A stretch of 64,000 nucleotides of DNA, taken from Pestalotiopsis fici W106-1. Taxonomy: Eukaryota; Ascomycota; Sordariomycetes; Amphisphaeriales; Sporocadaceae. The translations under genes were made by a program, and so were the position numbers. The notes beneath the pieces are model-generated. The model saw nothing but the letters and a program-made list of their open reading frames with translations, had not been told where the DNA came from and made no database searches. Of the stretch, positions 12,123 through 23,324 are shown in pieces. Each line of letters opens with the position of its first letter. Positions within the stretch are counted from its first letter, which is position 1. Where the stretch lies: positions 5,390,518 to 5,454,517 of the forward strand of contig NW_006917091.1 of assembly GCF_000516985.1 (NCBI RefSeq), written 5' to 3'.

Positions 12123-12729
12123 TTAAACCCGCAGCTTGGTGATGTTAGTCACCAGTGTTTCGAACTTTGCTTGATCGTAGATGGACCATCTGGTCACCAT
12201 CCATACCGACTTTTGTTTCTGGTTACTCTTGAGCCGCCTGCGGAACTTTTCGAAAGATCCACGAAAGACAGTCATGCCGTGTGAGGATGCGATCAAGTCT
12301 GTATCGACATTGTTGTCGACTCCATCTTGTAAAGCATAGTGGCCGCTGACAACGTCGGCTTGGCTGAACAGCAAACGCAGGTGATTGAGAGTCAATGTCA
12401 GCACAGATTGGACATCTTGTCGCGCGAGATTCTTTTTGTGTCACCGTTGCAAACGGCTTGACCCTGCCAAGCCCAGGCTTTCTCCCCAATCACTCAGGCG
12501 AAAGCGCTGTATTGACAACTGTGACCCTTAGCCCGACCGTAATGTGCCTTTTGAGAGATTTTCCTAATCTATAAGACCACCTACCAGAGTGCATTGTAGA
12601 TCAAACTCCTTACTGAACTCGTTCGTGCGGACAACAATGTCGAAATTCTCGATGTATGAGGTGAAGAGGCAAGCCCAATGTTTTCGGTGAATCGTGCACT
12701 GTCGGTCTGATCTGCGCCACTCCGAACAT
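12123..12729 (-). pseudogene. HeLo-domain (HET-s-type cell-death effector) gene, broken
   Basis: Read on the minus strand, 12680-12580 encodes SYIENFDIVV...FSKEFDLQ. A canonical intron follows (GTAGGT...CACAG), then LSIQRFRLSDWGESLGL, and after an interruption LLFSQADVVSGHY and VTRWSIYDQAKFETLV. The order and spacing match HeLo domains: an early helix with EYIQLGRxFGxDF, then QLKLxxxRLSRWGE, then RWALxDKKKFExLI. Two breaks are visible. One is an in-frame TGA at 12441-12443, which would be a C-to-T change of an Arg CGA codon. The other is a change of frame at the N-terminus near 12690, where M-F-G-V-A at 12729 and SYIEN lie in different frames. The C-terminal part of the domain is also missing after 12123. 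HeLo proteins form membrane pores in heterokaryon incompatibility, but this copy is unlikely to be functional. Confidence 0.65.
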
Positions 12730-13356
12730 CCCGCCTTCGACGCACGCGGCCTGTAATTGATTGCCACAAACAGCACATCGCAAAGGAGGATTCTGGAATG
12801 TCACCCAATCCTGACAATGCATGGCTGGTTATTCTTAGGCAGCTTAATACTAGATCCTTTGTCCAGAACATCATCCTTATTGAACTGGCAGATCACAAAG
12901 GTCGCAGCATAACGGTCGCACTACATACAATAATGCGCGTCCTCCCCCATCTTCCTGTGGGCATCGCATGCACGCTTTCTTCCCTATGGGGTCCCTGGTC
13001 ACGCCCTCTGGTGCCAAGAGAAAGCCGCGAGGCTTCGCTGATCAGAGATCATCCACACTACGGATGCAGATGTTTCTGAGCCATAGCCTTGCCTTCAGAC
13101 AGAGGGCGCGACCAGGGACCAATTATCCTCACATAATGACCTAGATATGACATAATCATGTTTCAAATATTTCAAAATCGTAAGTCATCCTTGCGGTTAT
13201 CACTTATTGCCAGTTACGCATGGTTCAAGGTACAGAAAGTAAAGAGGTGCATTCAGTGGATAAGGTCTAATTCTGATCCATGTTCAATATCTAAAGATAC
13301 CAGGATTGTTTATCACGCTACTCTTGTTGTGTATACATAGATCTAAGTGGTAATCT

Positions 13357-13450
13357 CACCTCTGCCGATATGTGAAGGGGGAACTGAAGACGAGATGATC
13401 GAGGGAGCATTGAAAGATGTCTGAGTACGTCAGTACGACAAGTAACATAG
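13357..13450. repeat. Direct repeat, copy 1 (short)
   Basis: About 70 bp from 13357 to 13425 match 13901-13971 with few differences. After the shared GTCTGAG, the next matching block (TACGTCAGTACGACA) lies about 85 bp further along in copy 2, so copy 1 has an internal deletion relative to copy 2. The repeats have the same orientation and lie about 545 bp apart. Confidence 0.75.
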
Positions 13451-13900
13451 TCTACGGTACTTCAGAATACATAACCCGCTATTCCATCACGGTTCGACCT
13501 CAATAGAACTTCAACGATTTCAAGCAGAATCCTTACATGTATGAGTCACGCCACGGAGGGTACCAAAACCTGCTGTGCGCTCACAATCGAATCTTTCGAG
13601 ATACTGAACTTCGCCAGGGGTAAGTCATTGCCCTCACCGACTGGGTCGTAAAAGTTCGATCCCGACTTCTTTCTTGAGAACAAGGACCTAAAAGTCCCAA
13701 ATTGCGAATCCAAACTCCCGTTCGTGCCAATTATTGTCCCCCAGTCAGTACTTCTGGCGGAATGTAAAAACCGGTCCAGGGAACCTCTGGCCTGTTGGGT
13801 CAGCAATAGTATCGACTTCTGGGCAGCAGGCGTGCTGAAAGCCAAAGACCCAGCAGCAATTTCGGCATTGCACAGGACGGTCTGCGGAGATATCAAACTC

Positions 13901-14070
13901 TCACCTGAGCCGATGTGTGAAGGGAGAACTGAAGACGGGATGATCGAGGAAGCATTGAAAGTTGTCTGAGTTGATCTCTAGTCTACAAAAGAGAGGTGCT
14001 GAAGAGCGACTATATACCCAAGCAGGTGATCTGCGGTGGGTACTGACTACGTCAGTACGACATGTTACCT
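13901..14070. repeat. Direct repeat, copy 2 (long)
   Basis: Partner of the repeat at 13357-13450. It includes the about 85 bp missing from copy 1 and ends just downstream of the stop codon of the HET-ankyrin gene, so a local duplication next to that gene is likely. Confidence 0.75.
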
Positions 14071-14082
14071 ACTTGATACATT

Positions 14083-16671
14083 TCAAGCCTTATGCCCGCT
14101 GCAAACCTTTTGATCAACCAGCATGTGCCCCTTTCTACGAGCACATCTTTCCACCAAAAAGCCATATACACTCGTAGAGCGAGCTCTGGACAGAGGCGTC
14201 TGTCCGTTGTCATCTACAGCTTCAGCATCGGCACCCGCATCGAGTAATATCTCAACAATATCCCTATCTCCCTTTCCTGCTGCCAATGAAAGTGGTGTTC
14301 GGCCTTCAGAATTTCCAGTTTCGAGGTTGGCTCCATTCTCTATTAAGAGCTTCACCATGTGCGTACTTCCGGCTCGTGTTGCGTATATCAATGGCGTGGT
14401 GGTAGAACAACGTTGTTGTACGCGACCATGACACTCAATCGTGTAAGGAGATTCCCCGTTGATCGCAATATGCTTAACGAGAAGCTGAGCAATAGTCCCA
14501 GGGGTGGATGAGAGTCTGTGGATCAAAGTATAGTTAGGTTTTGCACCCTTCTCCAATAGAATCTGAACAACAACTTCTTGATCGTGCCGTTTAATTCGGT
14601 CGCATCCAAGTGAACTGAAATCGCTACGCCTGAAATAATTTGCTGCCGCATCCATCATATCATAGAGATCACTTTGGGTTGCATAGGCTCCTGCCTCGAA
14701 GAGCATCCTTAGAATGGACGGACGACAGTAACGGGCTGCGATCATCAACGGCGCTTCGTTGGACCTTGAAAGTGTATTGTCGCTGCGCCCGTCGGCAGGA
14801 GCGCCGTGTGCGAGGAGAAGCCGAACGATAGCTTCTTGTCCAGTTTTGGCTGCTATTTGAAGTGGCGTATGTTTCCCAATGTGTCCTGTAGCTAACAGAT
14901 TCACCCCCTTGTTCAAAAGGAGGCTGACAATGTCTTCATGTCCGCCCGTCGTAGCGTTCAATAACGGTGTGACTCCGTTTAACCCTACAGAGTTCGTATC
15001 GGCACCATTGTCAATAAGAATCTGGACGACGGTGGTATGGCCGAACCGCGCGGCACCTGTGATTGGTGAAGCGCACCGGTGATTCCAGCCTTCGTAGTGT
15101 CCATTGCCTTCTATATTTGCCCCTTTGGCCAGTAGCAAGTTGACCAGAGTGGTTTCGCCATTTTCCGCAGCCAGGAATAAACGAGTTTTCATTACGGATA
15201 GACTGTCATTGAGGCTGTCGATATCTGTAATCCTTTCCACCATGAATTCGGCAAGGGCATCATGTCCGTTCTTTGCAGCGAAGCGTAATGAATCCCATGC
15301 CTCCCAACCTGAAAGAACCGTGTCCGCATTGTGCTGCTGAAGGAGGAGTGCCATTACACCTTCTCCAATCATAGTATTGGTACTCGCCAGATCTAATAAT
15401 TCTTGTGTGGCTGTTACGAATCCTTTGCGATGACGTAGAAGAGATGAGGCATTTATATGATCTGTCGAGAACAATAATTCTGAAAGTACAAGGTTGTCGA
15501 GATGATCTAATTTCTCCAGGAAATCAGATATCGAGTCAAAAGGACTATTTGCGACCTCGACACGACATATATATGATATCGTGTCACGAATGACATCCTT
15601 TTCTGATTTCTGATAATCTGGCAGCAGACGTGTGTCGATGTGCACGTCTTGACAAATACCAAAAAGCGCAAATATCCTGTCGCATTCCACCGTGGCATGA
15701 GAACCGCGAAATCTCTGTAGCAAGGGGTACAGCTCCTGGAAGGGATCTCTTCTCAATGGTCCTGGCATAATGCTGAGAACTTCAGCAACGATGCCATCCT
15801 GTCCAAGTGGGATTTCAGCGTTGAGAAGCCGGGGGCTGACTGCGAACGTGGCCGCAGAAACATATTTCCTACCACAATATACGGATGCGCTGGACCCATT
15901 TGCAACTTCTTGCAAAATCCACACCCTGAGAAACCAAGGTGAGTTGAGAATATATTCGAGACCCTGACGTTGTAAAGATGCCAACGCCTTCAACTGTCTC
16001 TCCAGTGATGCTTCAGAATGCCTTGAAAGAGGCTCCACATGTTGAGATGCTATGGCTTTTTGTACATCACGCCAAGAAGTATTCAAATCTTGGCTGTCGT
16101 AGGATTGGGTATCGCAAAGGTTGCTTTCCAATTTGGCCAAGGAGTCCATGAGCAAATCAGTGTAGTCTGTTGATCGACATATGCAAAGCAAGACGCATTT
16201 TGCGGACCTGAATATATCCTTCATCTGTGCAACTTGTAGTCCCTTTTCCGTAGCATCTTGCTGGTTGATGCAGACGGCGTCAACCCAAAGAACACGATCT
16301 TCATCTGCATGGCGTAGATCTCGCAATATCCGACTCAGATGGAAGGTGACCGGTAGTCTTCTGCCGCAAACGTTAATTGACTCAGCAGCAAATTCTGGGC
16401 CCCATGTATATGAGACTGCTTCGTAGGGGATGATGTTTCGGTCAATCGTTGTATGAACTAATTCGCACTTGATGTCATTCCCGCTGCCTCCTTTTAGGAT
16501 CAACAACCGGATCGCACCCTTTGCCTTGTCTATTGCATTGTACCGATAGAAGAGATCTTCTGCCACAGCATTCTTGGCAGGTTCCAATATTTCGCTAGCT
16601 GCAGCCGATGCCAAGGCAATTCTCGCTGGATTTGGCGGGGCCGGGGGCAGATGTACAAGAGCTCTATCCAT
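14083..16671 (-). CDS. HET-domain protein with C-terminal ankyrin repeats
   Basis: Single-exon gene of 862 aa. The N-terminal half is a HET (heterokaryon incompatibility) domain with its three usual blocks: YEAVSYTWG (83-91), LWVDAVCINQQD (about 128-138) followed by MKDIFRSAKCV, and WFLRVWILQEVA. After a linker, about residues 470-850 carry several ankyrin repeats, recognised by repeats of the type TPLxxAAxxGHxxIVxxLLxxGA, for example TPLQIAAKTGQEAIVRLLL and TPLSLAAGKGDRDIVEILL. No NB-ARC or NACHT P-loop is seen between them, so it is not a full NLR. The ankyrin units are imperfect and differ in length. HET proteins trigger cell death after fusion of unlike strains, and ankyrin arrays usually serve as the sensing part. 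The specific partner is unknown. Confidence 0.9.
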   Translation of the reverse strand: MDRALVHLPPAPPNPARIALASAAASEILEPAKNAVAEDLFYRYNAIDKAKGAIRLLILKGGSGNDIKCELVHTTIDRNIIPYEAVSYTWGPEFAAESINVCGRRLPVTFHLSRILRDLRHADEDRVLWVDAVCINQQDATEKGLQVAQMKDIFRSAKCVLLCICRSTDYTDLLMDSLAKLESNLCDTQSYDSQDLNTSWRDVQKAIASQHVEPLSRHSEASLERQLKALASLQRQGLEYILNSPWFLRVWILQEVANGSSASVYCGRKYVSAATFAVSPRLLNAEIPLGQDGIVAEVLSIMPGPLRRDPFQELYPLLQRFRGSHATVECDRIFALFGICQDVHIDTRLLPDYQKSEKDVIRDTISYICRVEVANSPFDSISDFLEKLDHLDNLVLSELLFSTDHINASSLLRHRKGFVTATQELLDLASTNTMIGEGVMALLLQQHNADTVLSGWEAWDSLRFAAKNGHDALAEFMVERITDIDSLNDSLSVMKTRLFLAAENGETTLVNLLLAKGANIEGNGHYEGWNHRCASPITGAARFGHTTVVQILIDNGADTNSVGLNGVTPLLNATTGGHEDIVSLLLNKGVNLLATGHIGKHTPLQIAAKTGQEAIVRLLLAHGAPADGRSDNTLSRSNEAPLMIAARYCRPSILRMLFEAGAYATQSDLYDMMDAAANYFRRSDFSSLGCDRIKRHDQEVVVQILLEKGAKPNYTLIHRLSSTPGTIAQLLVKHIAINGESPYTIECHGRVQQRCSTTTPLIYATRAGSTHMVKLLIENGANLETGNSEGRTPLSLAAGKGDRDIVEILLDAGADAEAVDDNGQTPLSRARSTSVYGFLVERCARRKGHMLVDQKVCSGHKA

Positions 16672-17370
16672 GTTTCGCGGGGTGAATCTCTCATTCGAAC
16701 ATCACCACTCTGGCGTGTGGTAAAACAGTACCCGACTCAAATGGCTTTGTGCTGGTGAGCTCTTTGACCTTTGGGCCTCGGAGGGAGCCAATGTTTGACT
16801 GCTGCCTTATGTGTCAGGCTGACATGCATGGGCCTGGCAATGGTGATTAAGGTCGTAAAAAAGCCACGTGACATGAAAGTGGCGGAGCAGTCAGCTTGCT
16901 TACAGGGAACCCTGCATGCAATACTTTGCACACGCTCCCATGATACAGTCAAAGTGCGGATTCTCAGCTGTTATGATAGGCGAACATACAAAAGGCATAA
17001 AAGGCTGCATTCGCTGTAGAAGCTTAGCTTTGTCCGGTCAGAATGTAAACGGGAAGATATTCGCAGGTGGTGAAGTGGCTTCGGGTCGATGTGGGTCAGG
17101 GCTCAGTGCATCCTTCGCGGCGGGTTGTCAGGGCTTCTTTCAGGGTTCAGGGTCAGTTGGGAGTCTAGACCATTCTGCCACAAATCAAGAGTACAAAGAT
17201 TACATTAGATATACCCATGTGAATGAGATGCGATGCATGTTTGTAATATCCGGTTGATAAGGTCAATCTTTATAAAATAGCTCAGCACTAAGGTTAGGTA
17301 CTGTGTGTCTCGATTTATTTGGTCTAGGGGTGATCGACAAATCTAGAATGCACTTTTCACCCATATCCAT
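16672..17370. other. Intergenic region upstream of the HET-ankyrin gene
   Basis: About 0.7 kb holding the presumed promoter of the minus-strand HET-ankyrin gene. Only short open frames without motifs are seen. Confidence 0.4.
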
Positions 17371-17991
17371 TTAGAACTTGTACGTGTTTTGCATGAACCC
17401 AACAGCGTCTGCAGTGGATACTACATATCCTGAGCCAGGAAGCAGAACATACAGGAGAATCCGGTTGACCTGCTCATCGGGATCCCAGATGGCATCCCTT
17501 ACGACCGTGACAACAAAGCCCTCATCAATGGCCTGCATTGCGGTGCTAATTACGGCGCCACTAGTCGCGATGACACCAAGAATCAGGGACTTGGCGCCTA
17601 GTTTATTTTGTAGGGGAGGCAAAAGACTTTTATTTACAAACGCAGACCTGGGCCTCAGGTGCCTCAACGAGACGCTCTCATAGCCGCCTGCGGCCGGATT
17701 GCTCACCAGTGCAAGCTCCGTGTTACTTCTAGGATAAGGCAGGGTGAAGCTCCAAGCCTGACTTGGCGAACTACGAACAATTGCTCACAAATCTTGCTCG
17801 TAGGTGGAGGATCGATGCTAGTATCGATGAGACAGTCGATGATGGGGACACTGTGCTTGCGCGCTGTGACCAGAAGCTCCTTGACTGAATCAATCAGGCT
17901 TTGCTGCACCTTTTCATCCTTAATCATTTGTAGTTGACGACGGCGTTTTGATAGTCAAGAAGCAAGAGCAGAACTGTCTGTGAGGGGCCAT
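17371..17991 (-). pseudogene. Isochorismatase-family hydrolase, frameshifted
   Basis: The pieces of one isochorismatase-fold (cysteine hydrolase-like) protein are readable on the minus strand but in different frames. ATG at 17991 starts MAPHRQ. A second frame gives VLLLLLDYQNAVVNY, the usual first strand with the catalytic Asp. A third frame gives IKDEKVQQSLIDSVKELL and VPIIDCLID, and a last frame gives SAFVNKSLLPPLQNKLG...LILGVIATSGAVISTAMQA to the stop at 17371. In the last block the position usually holding the nucleophile Cys in active enzymes (GxxTxxCV) reads IATSGAV, as in fungal non-canonical members. At least three frame changes within 620 bp have no plausible introns, so I call it a pseudogene. 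Poor base quality would be the alternative. Confidence 0.65.
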
Positions 17992-19317
17992 AGTTGCCCG
18001 GCTCACTTGTTTTAAATTCTTGCTGCGCCATGACTTTGGGGGATGATCTTCTGATTGCTGGTGTGAAGACTTATAAAGATGGGTTGGACGGTAAGTCGTT
18101 AGGATGGGAGAGAGAAAACGCTTCAGAGAGGGATGAGAGGGAATCTTTAACAGCAAGGACTGACGTGATTTGCGTTATGTTCATTCAAATATGGCATCCT
18201 GGTCTGATCACTTTGTTAGTTGTTCCATGCTGTCGGGTGGTTAGTGCAAAAGCAAACTTGGCATTGGCACGACTGCATACATAACTACATATATACTTGG
18301 CTATACGCCTAGGAACGCCGTTTCAATTGGGCCTGAAAAAAGTTACTTTCAAGAAGAGTCGCGATCACCCCAATTGCGATCATGAGACTGCTGTTTTGGG
18401 AAGGCGACTTGTTGACGCGAGATGGTCAAATTGACTTGGTAGGATTGAGGCTGTCATTCTGTTGAATACAGAGAGTATAGCTCTCTTTGTTCCACTGTAG
18501 AAGGTTGTTGTAGTACCTACCGTTAGGCTAGGGCGCCCTAAATCCTGGCTGGGAGATACCCGCACCAGTGTCTTTGGCGGACCTCGACTGACAGGGGCAG
18601 AGGGTGAGGGGTCGCTCCGGCGGCACGAGTTGAACTCCGCGCGGGGTGAGCTAATAGGTTGAGATGTTACCAGTACAGCGGGTATCTGTTGATGCATTTG
18701 GGGAGCCATGTGTTGTCGTTATGTAACCTGTACTCATAGACATTGCTTTTCAATGCTCTTGGCAATGGATTAACAAACGGGTCTTGCGCGATGGCATGAG
18801 CAATGCAATAGATGTCCATCCTCGTGTGAATGTGTCCCTTTTCTGGAGAGCGGTTTATTTATGCATCTGCATACTGGAGTCCGTCCCCCACACCATCTTT
18901 GCTGCACCCGTTGCACATCCACACGAACCCCGAAAACGAGGATCACGGCCAGGTTGTGTGATTTCAAGGAGACATGAGCTGCAGAAGGGACTTTGGGCAA
19001 TAAACAGTGTCTGCAAGTTTGAGAGGTGGAGACACAGACTTGCCATACCAGCAGGAGAGTCCAGCACTCTGACTTGCCTTACTGGACACCTGCGCCACGG
19101 TTCTCGCAAACCAACGATCATGGGTCTGGCCCAATTGGGCGAGCTGAACTCCTTAGTGTGAAGGCAGCTTAGCTGGAAGCGGCTGTAACAGCCGTCACGT
19201 TGCTTGGCACGTCGTGCGGCTGTAGATGCATGCTGAGACAATAAAAGCTGAATCGCCCAGACACATCTGACGATGCTGAGTTGACCTACGATAAGTCTAC
19301 CTCAACCCGTCAGCACC
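17992..19317. other. Intergenic region, no gene recognised
   Basis: About 1.3 kb between the isochorismatase pseudogene and the second HET gene. Open frames at 18380-18709 and 18784-19241 have no motif and lie on both strands over each other. It probably includes the promoter of the plus-strand HET gene. Confidence 0.4.
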
Positions 19318-21421
19318 ATGTCACTTTGTAATATCTGCCATCGCTCGACCCAAGAGTGGCTCATTCCACGCTTGATCAACATCAGGCTCAACCAGTCGAA
19401 TGTTCCGGAGCCGCTGTATTGGTGGCATCAGCCCTCCTGGGAATCGCTTTCGCAGGCCGCCTCACAAGGTTGTCCACTATGTTGCCTGATTGTGGCCGAG
19501 GGTAACCGTCCGCAGAGGCCAGACAGGTATGGCACTCTGAGAATTCACTCTCGAGAAGTTCAGGACGAGGATGCTACTCGACTGCGATGGCAAGTATCTG
19601 GTGGAGGTTGGCTGGATATATTCTCCAAGGAAAAGCAACTCAACCTGTCACTGAGAATAGCTTTCGACGATGGTTTGTCACCTCAATCCCTCAGACTAGT
19701 CGGCACATGCTAAGAGTAGACTCTTAGAGTCCCGCGCCAGGGCTCCCGAAATATTACGGGATGTCTTTATCAACCGCAAGGTATCCACCGCACCTAATGA
19801 TGACAGGAATATGGCCAACATACAGCACTGGATTGAAACGTGTCGCGCAAATCACCCGGTATGCTCAGCCTGGGCCAATCGCAACCCGAATGGTAAACAT
19901 CTTCCAACACGAGTGATAGATGTCAGCACAGGCAACGACGATACAATACGGCTCTGTATCACTCAAGATAATGACCGATCAGACTACATTGCGCTAAGCT
20001 ATTGCTGGGGCCAAGCTAGCAACCAACTGCTCACCACATCCGACAATTTACAAGAGCATCTGCAACGAATCCAGCTCTCTTCAATGTCGAGAACTCATGT
20101 AGATGCCGTCAAAATTGCACGAAGACTCGGCATACGGTATATCTGGATCGATGCTCTTTGCATCGTCCAGGGAGACCGTGAAGACTGGGCTCGCGAGGCA
20201 GCTTTAATGCATAGAGTATACAGTCGTGCTGCCCTGACCATTGGTTCGCTATCAGCCTCGACGGTGGATGATCCGCTGTTGACCAATCGGTCCGACAGAC
20301 ACCATGTCGCTGTTCCAATTCAATGGCCTTTCACAACTGGTCCATATGCTTCTGATGAACCGTATCGTCTCTACATGCTGCCTTATTTCGCATACTCTGA
20401 CGATTCCCTCAGCAACACCCCGCTATCTTCGCGAGCCTGGACATTTCAAGAACGTACACTATCTGCTCGTTTTCTGCACTTCGGCCCGGAGCTGACCCAT
20501 TGGGAATGTCGCAAGTCATCTATGAATGAAGATCAGGCCGTCGAATCTAGCCATTCTCCATACGGCCTTGCCTTCTTCAATACAGTCTACGAGGGCCAAG
20601 AACTGACCAAAGTGAGATTGCTCGACGGCTGGGCGACTGCGATTGCAGAATATACCAAACGACGACTAACCGTGTCGGGCGATAAGCTTCCCGCATTAGC
20701 TGGAGTAGCTCGGGTATATGGCGAGCAGCAGAAGCTGGGCGGATACATCGCCGGTCTCTGGGAGGAGCAGTTCCCAAAACATCTTCTCTGGCAGGCCGAT
20801 CACAGCGGTGGCATTGAGCATAGAAGAGTGGAGCCCTACCGCGCCCCGACCTGGTCCTGGGTCAGCATTGATGGCCCCGTCGTGAACCCGGCCATCCAAA
20901 GGGCGTTTTCTGGGATGCAAATGCTGGACGACAATGGCTACGAGACCAGGCATACCTATCGTCTGGCGGATATTTCTGCCACCGTGGATAGGGACGATGC
21001 CGACGATTACGGCATTGTTAATAGTGGGCATATCAAGGCGCGCGGGGTCCTTCTCCAGTTGGATTGCAAGAAACGATCGATGGCACCCACGGGGGATGTG
21101 AGCAGTCCCGGTATCGAGCTACGGATGCGAGCGTGCAGGGTGGGTGACAGAAGTCTAGACATAGGAGGACTGTCTCTGGGTTCATGCGTCTTGGATGTGC
21201 AAACTGACCAGATGCCGTTCACTGTGTGGATATTCCCGATCCTCTTGTGCACAGTAATCACCCTTGAAGACCGTCACCAGCTATGCGAGGTTCTCGTCTT
21301 GAAGGATGTATCCTCTACTCACCAGACAAGTTTCACTGGTAAAGTATTTGAAAGGATTGGTAAGGGTAGGGTGCGTCACTTTCTAGACCAAAGGTCAGTA
21401 GAAGACTTTACCATTATTTAG
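19318..21421 (+). CDS. HET-domain protein
   Basis: A heterokaryon-incompatibility protein without ankyrin repeats. The first part (19318 to about 19700) encodes MSLCNICHRSTQEW and a Cys-rich GCPLCCLIVAEG segment, typical for the N-terminus of this subclass. The main part reads to a stop at 21421 and holds YIALSYCWGQ, IRYIWIDALCIVQGD followed by WAREAALMHRVYSRA, and SSRAWTFQERTLSARFLHF, the three HET blocks. YRAPTWSWVSIDG later marks the usual C-terminal region. The two parts differ by one nucleotide in frame around 19690-19711. The downstream frame is open from 19698 on, but I found no intron of normal size that joins them, so a small frameshift or an unusual intron is possible. If the upstream part is lost, translation could start at the ATG at 19811, which keeps the whole HET domain. 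Confidence 0.8.
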
Positions 21422-21825
21422 ATAGACTGTTGGCTATTCAATGACTTATCTCGCGCTCGCCTACATCCCGGCACAGATACTGATATAATGGAAAGCTTTT
21501 CACTCATTCCTGTCGATTTGTCTTCTTGCCAAATGCGTTTGAAATCTGACGTGGTTTTCTTTGGCTCCAACAGCTCGGCTCTTTTTCTTCTTCTTCTTTT
21601 TTGTGGCTCGGAGCTATAATGCAATGACGTATAATCCCTTTTAGCAGTGACTACCTAGTAGTTAGGTATGATACTCAGATATAAATCACATTTGCCGCCC
21701 AAGCGCCCCTGCACCAATAAGACCATTTCGCTTGAAGAAAGTCCACGAGAAGCAGTTGTAAAGGTAGGCAATATTTCATTCTGTGCTTCACCATAGATCC
21801 ACCATGATTACGTCGATAAATGTTC
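21422..21825. other. Convergent intergenic region
   Basis: About 400 bp between the stop codons of the plus-strand HET gene and the minus-strand NmrA-like gene, which should hold both 3' ends. No coding signal is seen. Confidence 0.4.
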
Positions 21826-23024
21826 CTACCTCCGGCTACGCGGCACAGTGGCTTTACCAGCCAGAGCGTCCTCAATGTACTCCTTCAAAGGCGTGATGCG
21901 AACGTCGGGATACATCTCTTTTCCGTCCAAATAGTTCAAGTACCGAGCCTTTTGGGGCGTGTTGTCTCCCCTGACTCCCAAAAGCTGCCGATATTGTCCC
22001 ATTCCAACTACCAGCATGTTTTGTGGATCAGTAGGGTTTTTGGCTAATTCGGCTAGTGCCTCCCCGATCTGCTTTGTGAGAGTCTCTGCCGGCAACTTTG
22101 GAAGAATACCTCATTAAAAATCGGTATCTTGATTTTTTAAAAAAAAAAAAAAAAAACGTACTTTTGGATACTTACTTGGTGTCTAGAAATGCGTTCCCCG
22201 CTGAGGTTTTCAAGGATATCAAAGATCTCATTTTGGCACATGACTTCGCCGTAGCAGAAGACATGCTTGTTCTTTGTACGGGGATCCACAATGATGCGAG
22301 CCACAAACTTGCCAATGTCTCGGTTATCAATGAGCGCCATGGAAGTATTCCCGTCACCGATAATCTCGGTGTTGGAGATCTCTGCCTGAACTGTGAGTCG
22401 GCCTGAAGGTAACTCGGGCAAGGATAGCTGGTACCACCAGCCTACATCGATGATGGTGTACGGAAGATAATGGAGTTTGATCAAATCAAGCAAGTCCTCT
22501 TTCTTTTGAAGAAAATTCATATTAGCGCTATTTCGAAACCATAAAGCGTCAGGGTATTTTTGGACCAGTTATGACATACCTTCTCCCTGGCGCCCATGAC
22601 GCCTCGCGGGGGGCAGCACGGCCCAAAGAAACTGGGCACATACCGGCCAACTTTGGCGATGCTGGCCGCCAGAATAAGATTTCTCTCGTCTTCGTACGAG
22701 AGGAGCGTCATGCACGAAATAACAACATCAAAGTCCTTGAGAAGCTCCACAACAGCCGTGATGGGGCCCTTGAGATCAATAGGTAGGACTGACGCCCCGC
22801 GTTCTCGAAGTCTGGCGTATTCATCCTTTTCGAGACTCTCTACTCGGGCAAATGCGACCAGATCCTGTAACGTATCATGTCAGCTTGACTATTCAACCAC
22901 GACTACAGTTACTGAATGACAACTGTCTTACAAATTGATCGGGTTGGCTCAAGAGCCCCTGGACCACTGATGAACCCGTGTCGCCCGAGGCGCCCACGAT
23001 AGCAACTTTGGTTCGCTGTGGCAT
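21826..23024 (-). CDS. NmrA-like / isoflavone-reductase-like NAD(P)-binding protein
   Basis: Exons 23024-22932, 22864-22580, 22502-22176 and 22095-21826 join at GT-AG sites and give 975 nt, 324 aa. The protein begins MPQRTKVAIVGASGDTGSSVV, a GxxGxxG dinucleotide-binding loop of the atypical short-chain dehydrogenase type. It then has VAFARVESL, DVVISCMTLL, RYVPSFFGP and YTIIDVGWWYQ, as in NmrA/isoflavone reductase-like proteins. The Tyr-x-x-x-Lys motif of classical SDRs is not apparent, which is usual for NmrA-like sensors and reductases. The third intron contains an 18-base A run (T on the coding strand), a polypyrimidine tract. Its acceptor (TTCCAAAG) was chosen because it keeps phase, and another AG nearby does not. 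The start lies only about 300 bp from the left end of the Fot1-like transposon. The substrate is unknown. Confidence 0.82.
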
Positions 23025-23324
23025 GCCGGGATGAAAAGTAGAGATACCAAGGTTTGTCTAGATACTGCCTGAGAGCATTGTAGATCTCTTGTCGACTTTC
23101 ACAAGCAAACTTTGACCATGTTTTTAAGTCTCCCATCTCGGAGACGAGTTGGCCCATGCCAAGAGAGAGAATTGGTCATCGACAGTAGAGATAAAGCTAT
23201 AGGACGGATCGTGAATGCATAACCAGTGTATAACCTGCACAAACCGTGTATAACAAGTGGGGTATTGTTTTCGGGTGGAGGGTCCTCCGTAAAAAGTCAA
23301 ATTTAGCCCTGGTTGAATGGACTA

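Larger units (their letters stand above)
12730..14082. other. Intergenic region with a diverged direct repeat
   Basis: About 1.35 kb between the HeLo pseudogene and the HET-ankyrin gene. It contains the direct repeat listed separately. A minus-strand open frame (13896-13546) covers one repeat flank but has no recognisable domain and no clear start, so I do not call it a gene. Confidence 0.4.

Noticed and set aside
13546..13896. 116-codon minus-strand frame next to the HET-ankyrin gene
   Set aside because: No domain recognised and no clear start. An idea that it carries an amyloid-type motif was too weak to keep. It is mentioned only with the direct repeat.
18380..19241. Open frames of 109-128 codons before the second HET gene
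   Set aside because: No motif, both strands overlapping, low-complexity Ser/Pro content.
22138..22155. Run of 18 A as a poly(A) tail of a retroposed sequence
   Set aside because: It lies within an intron of the minus-strand NmrA-like gene, where it forms the polypyrimidine tract before the acceptor.
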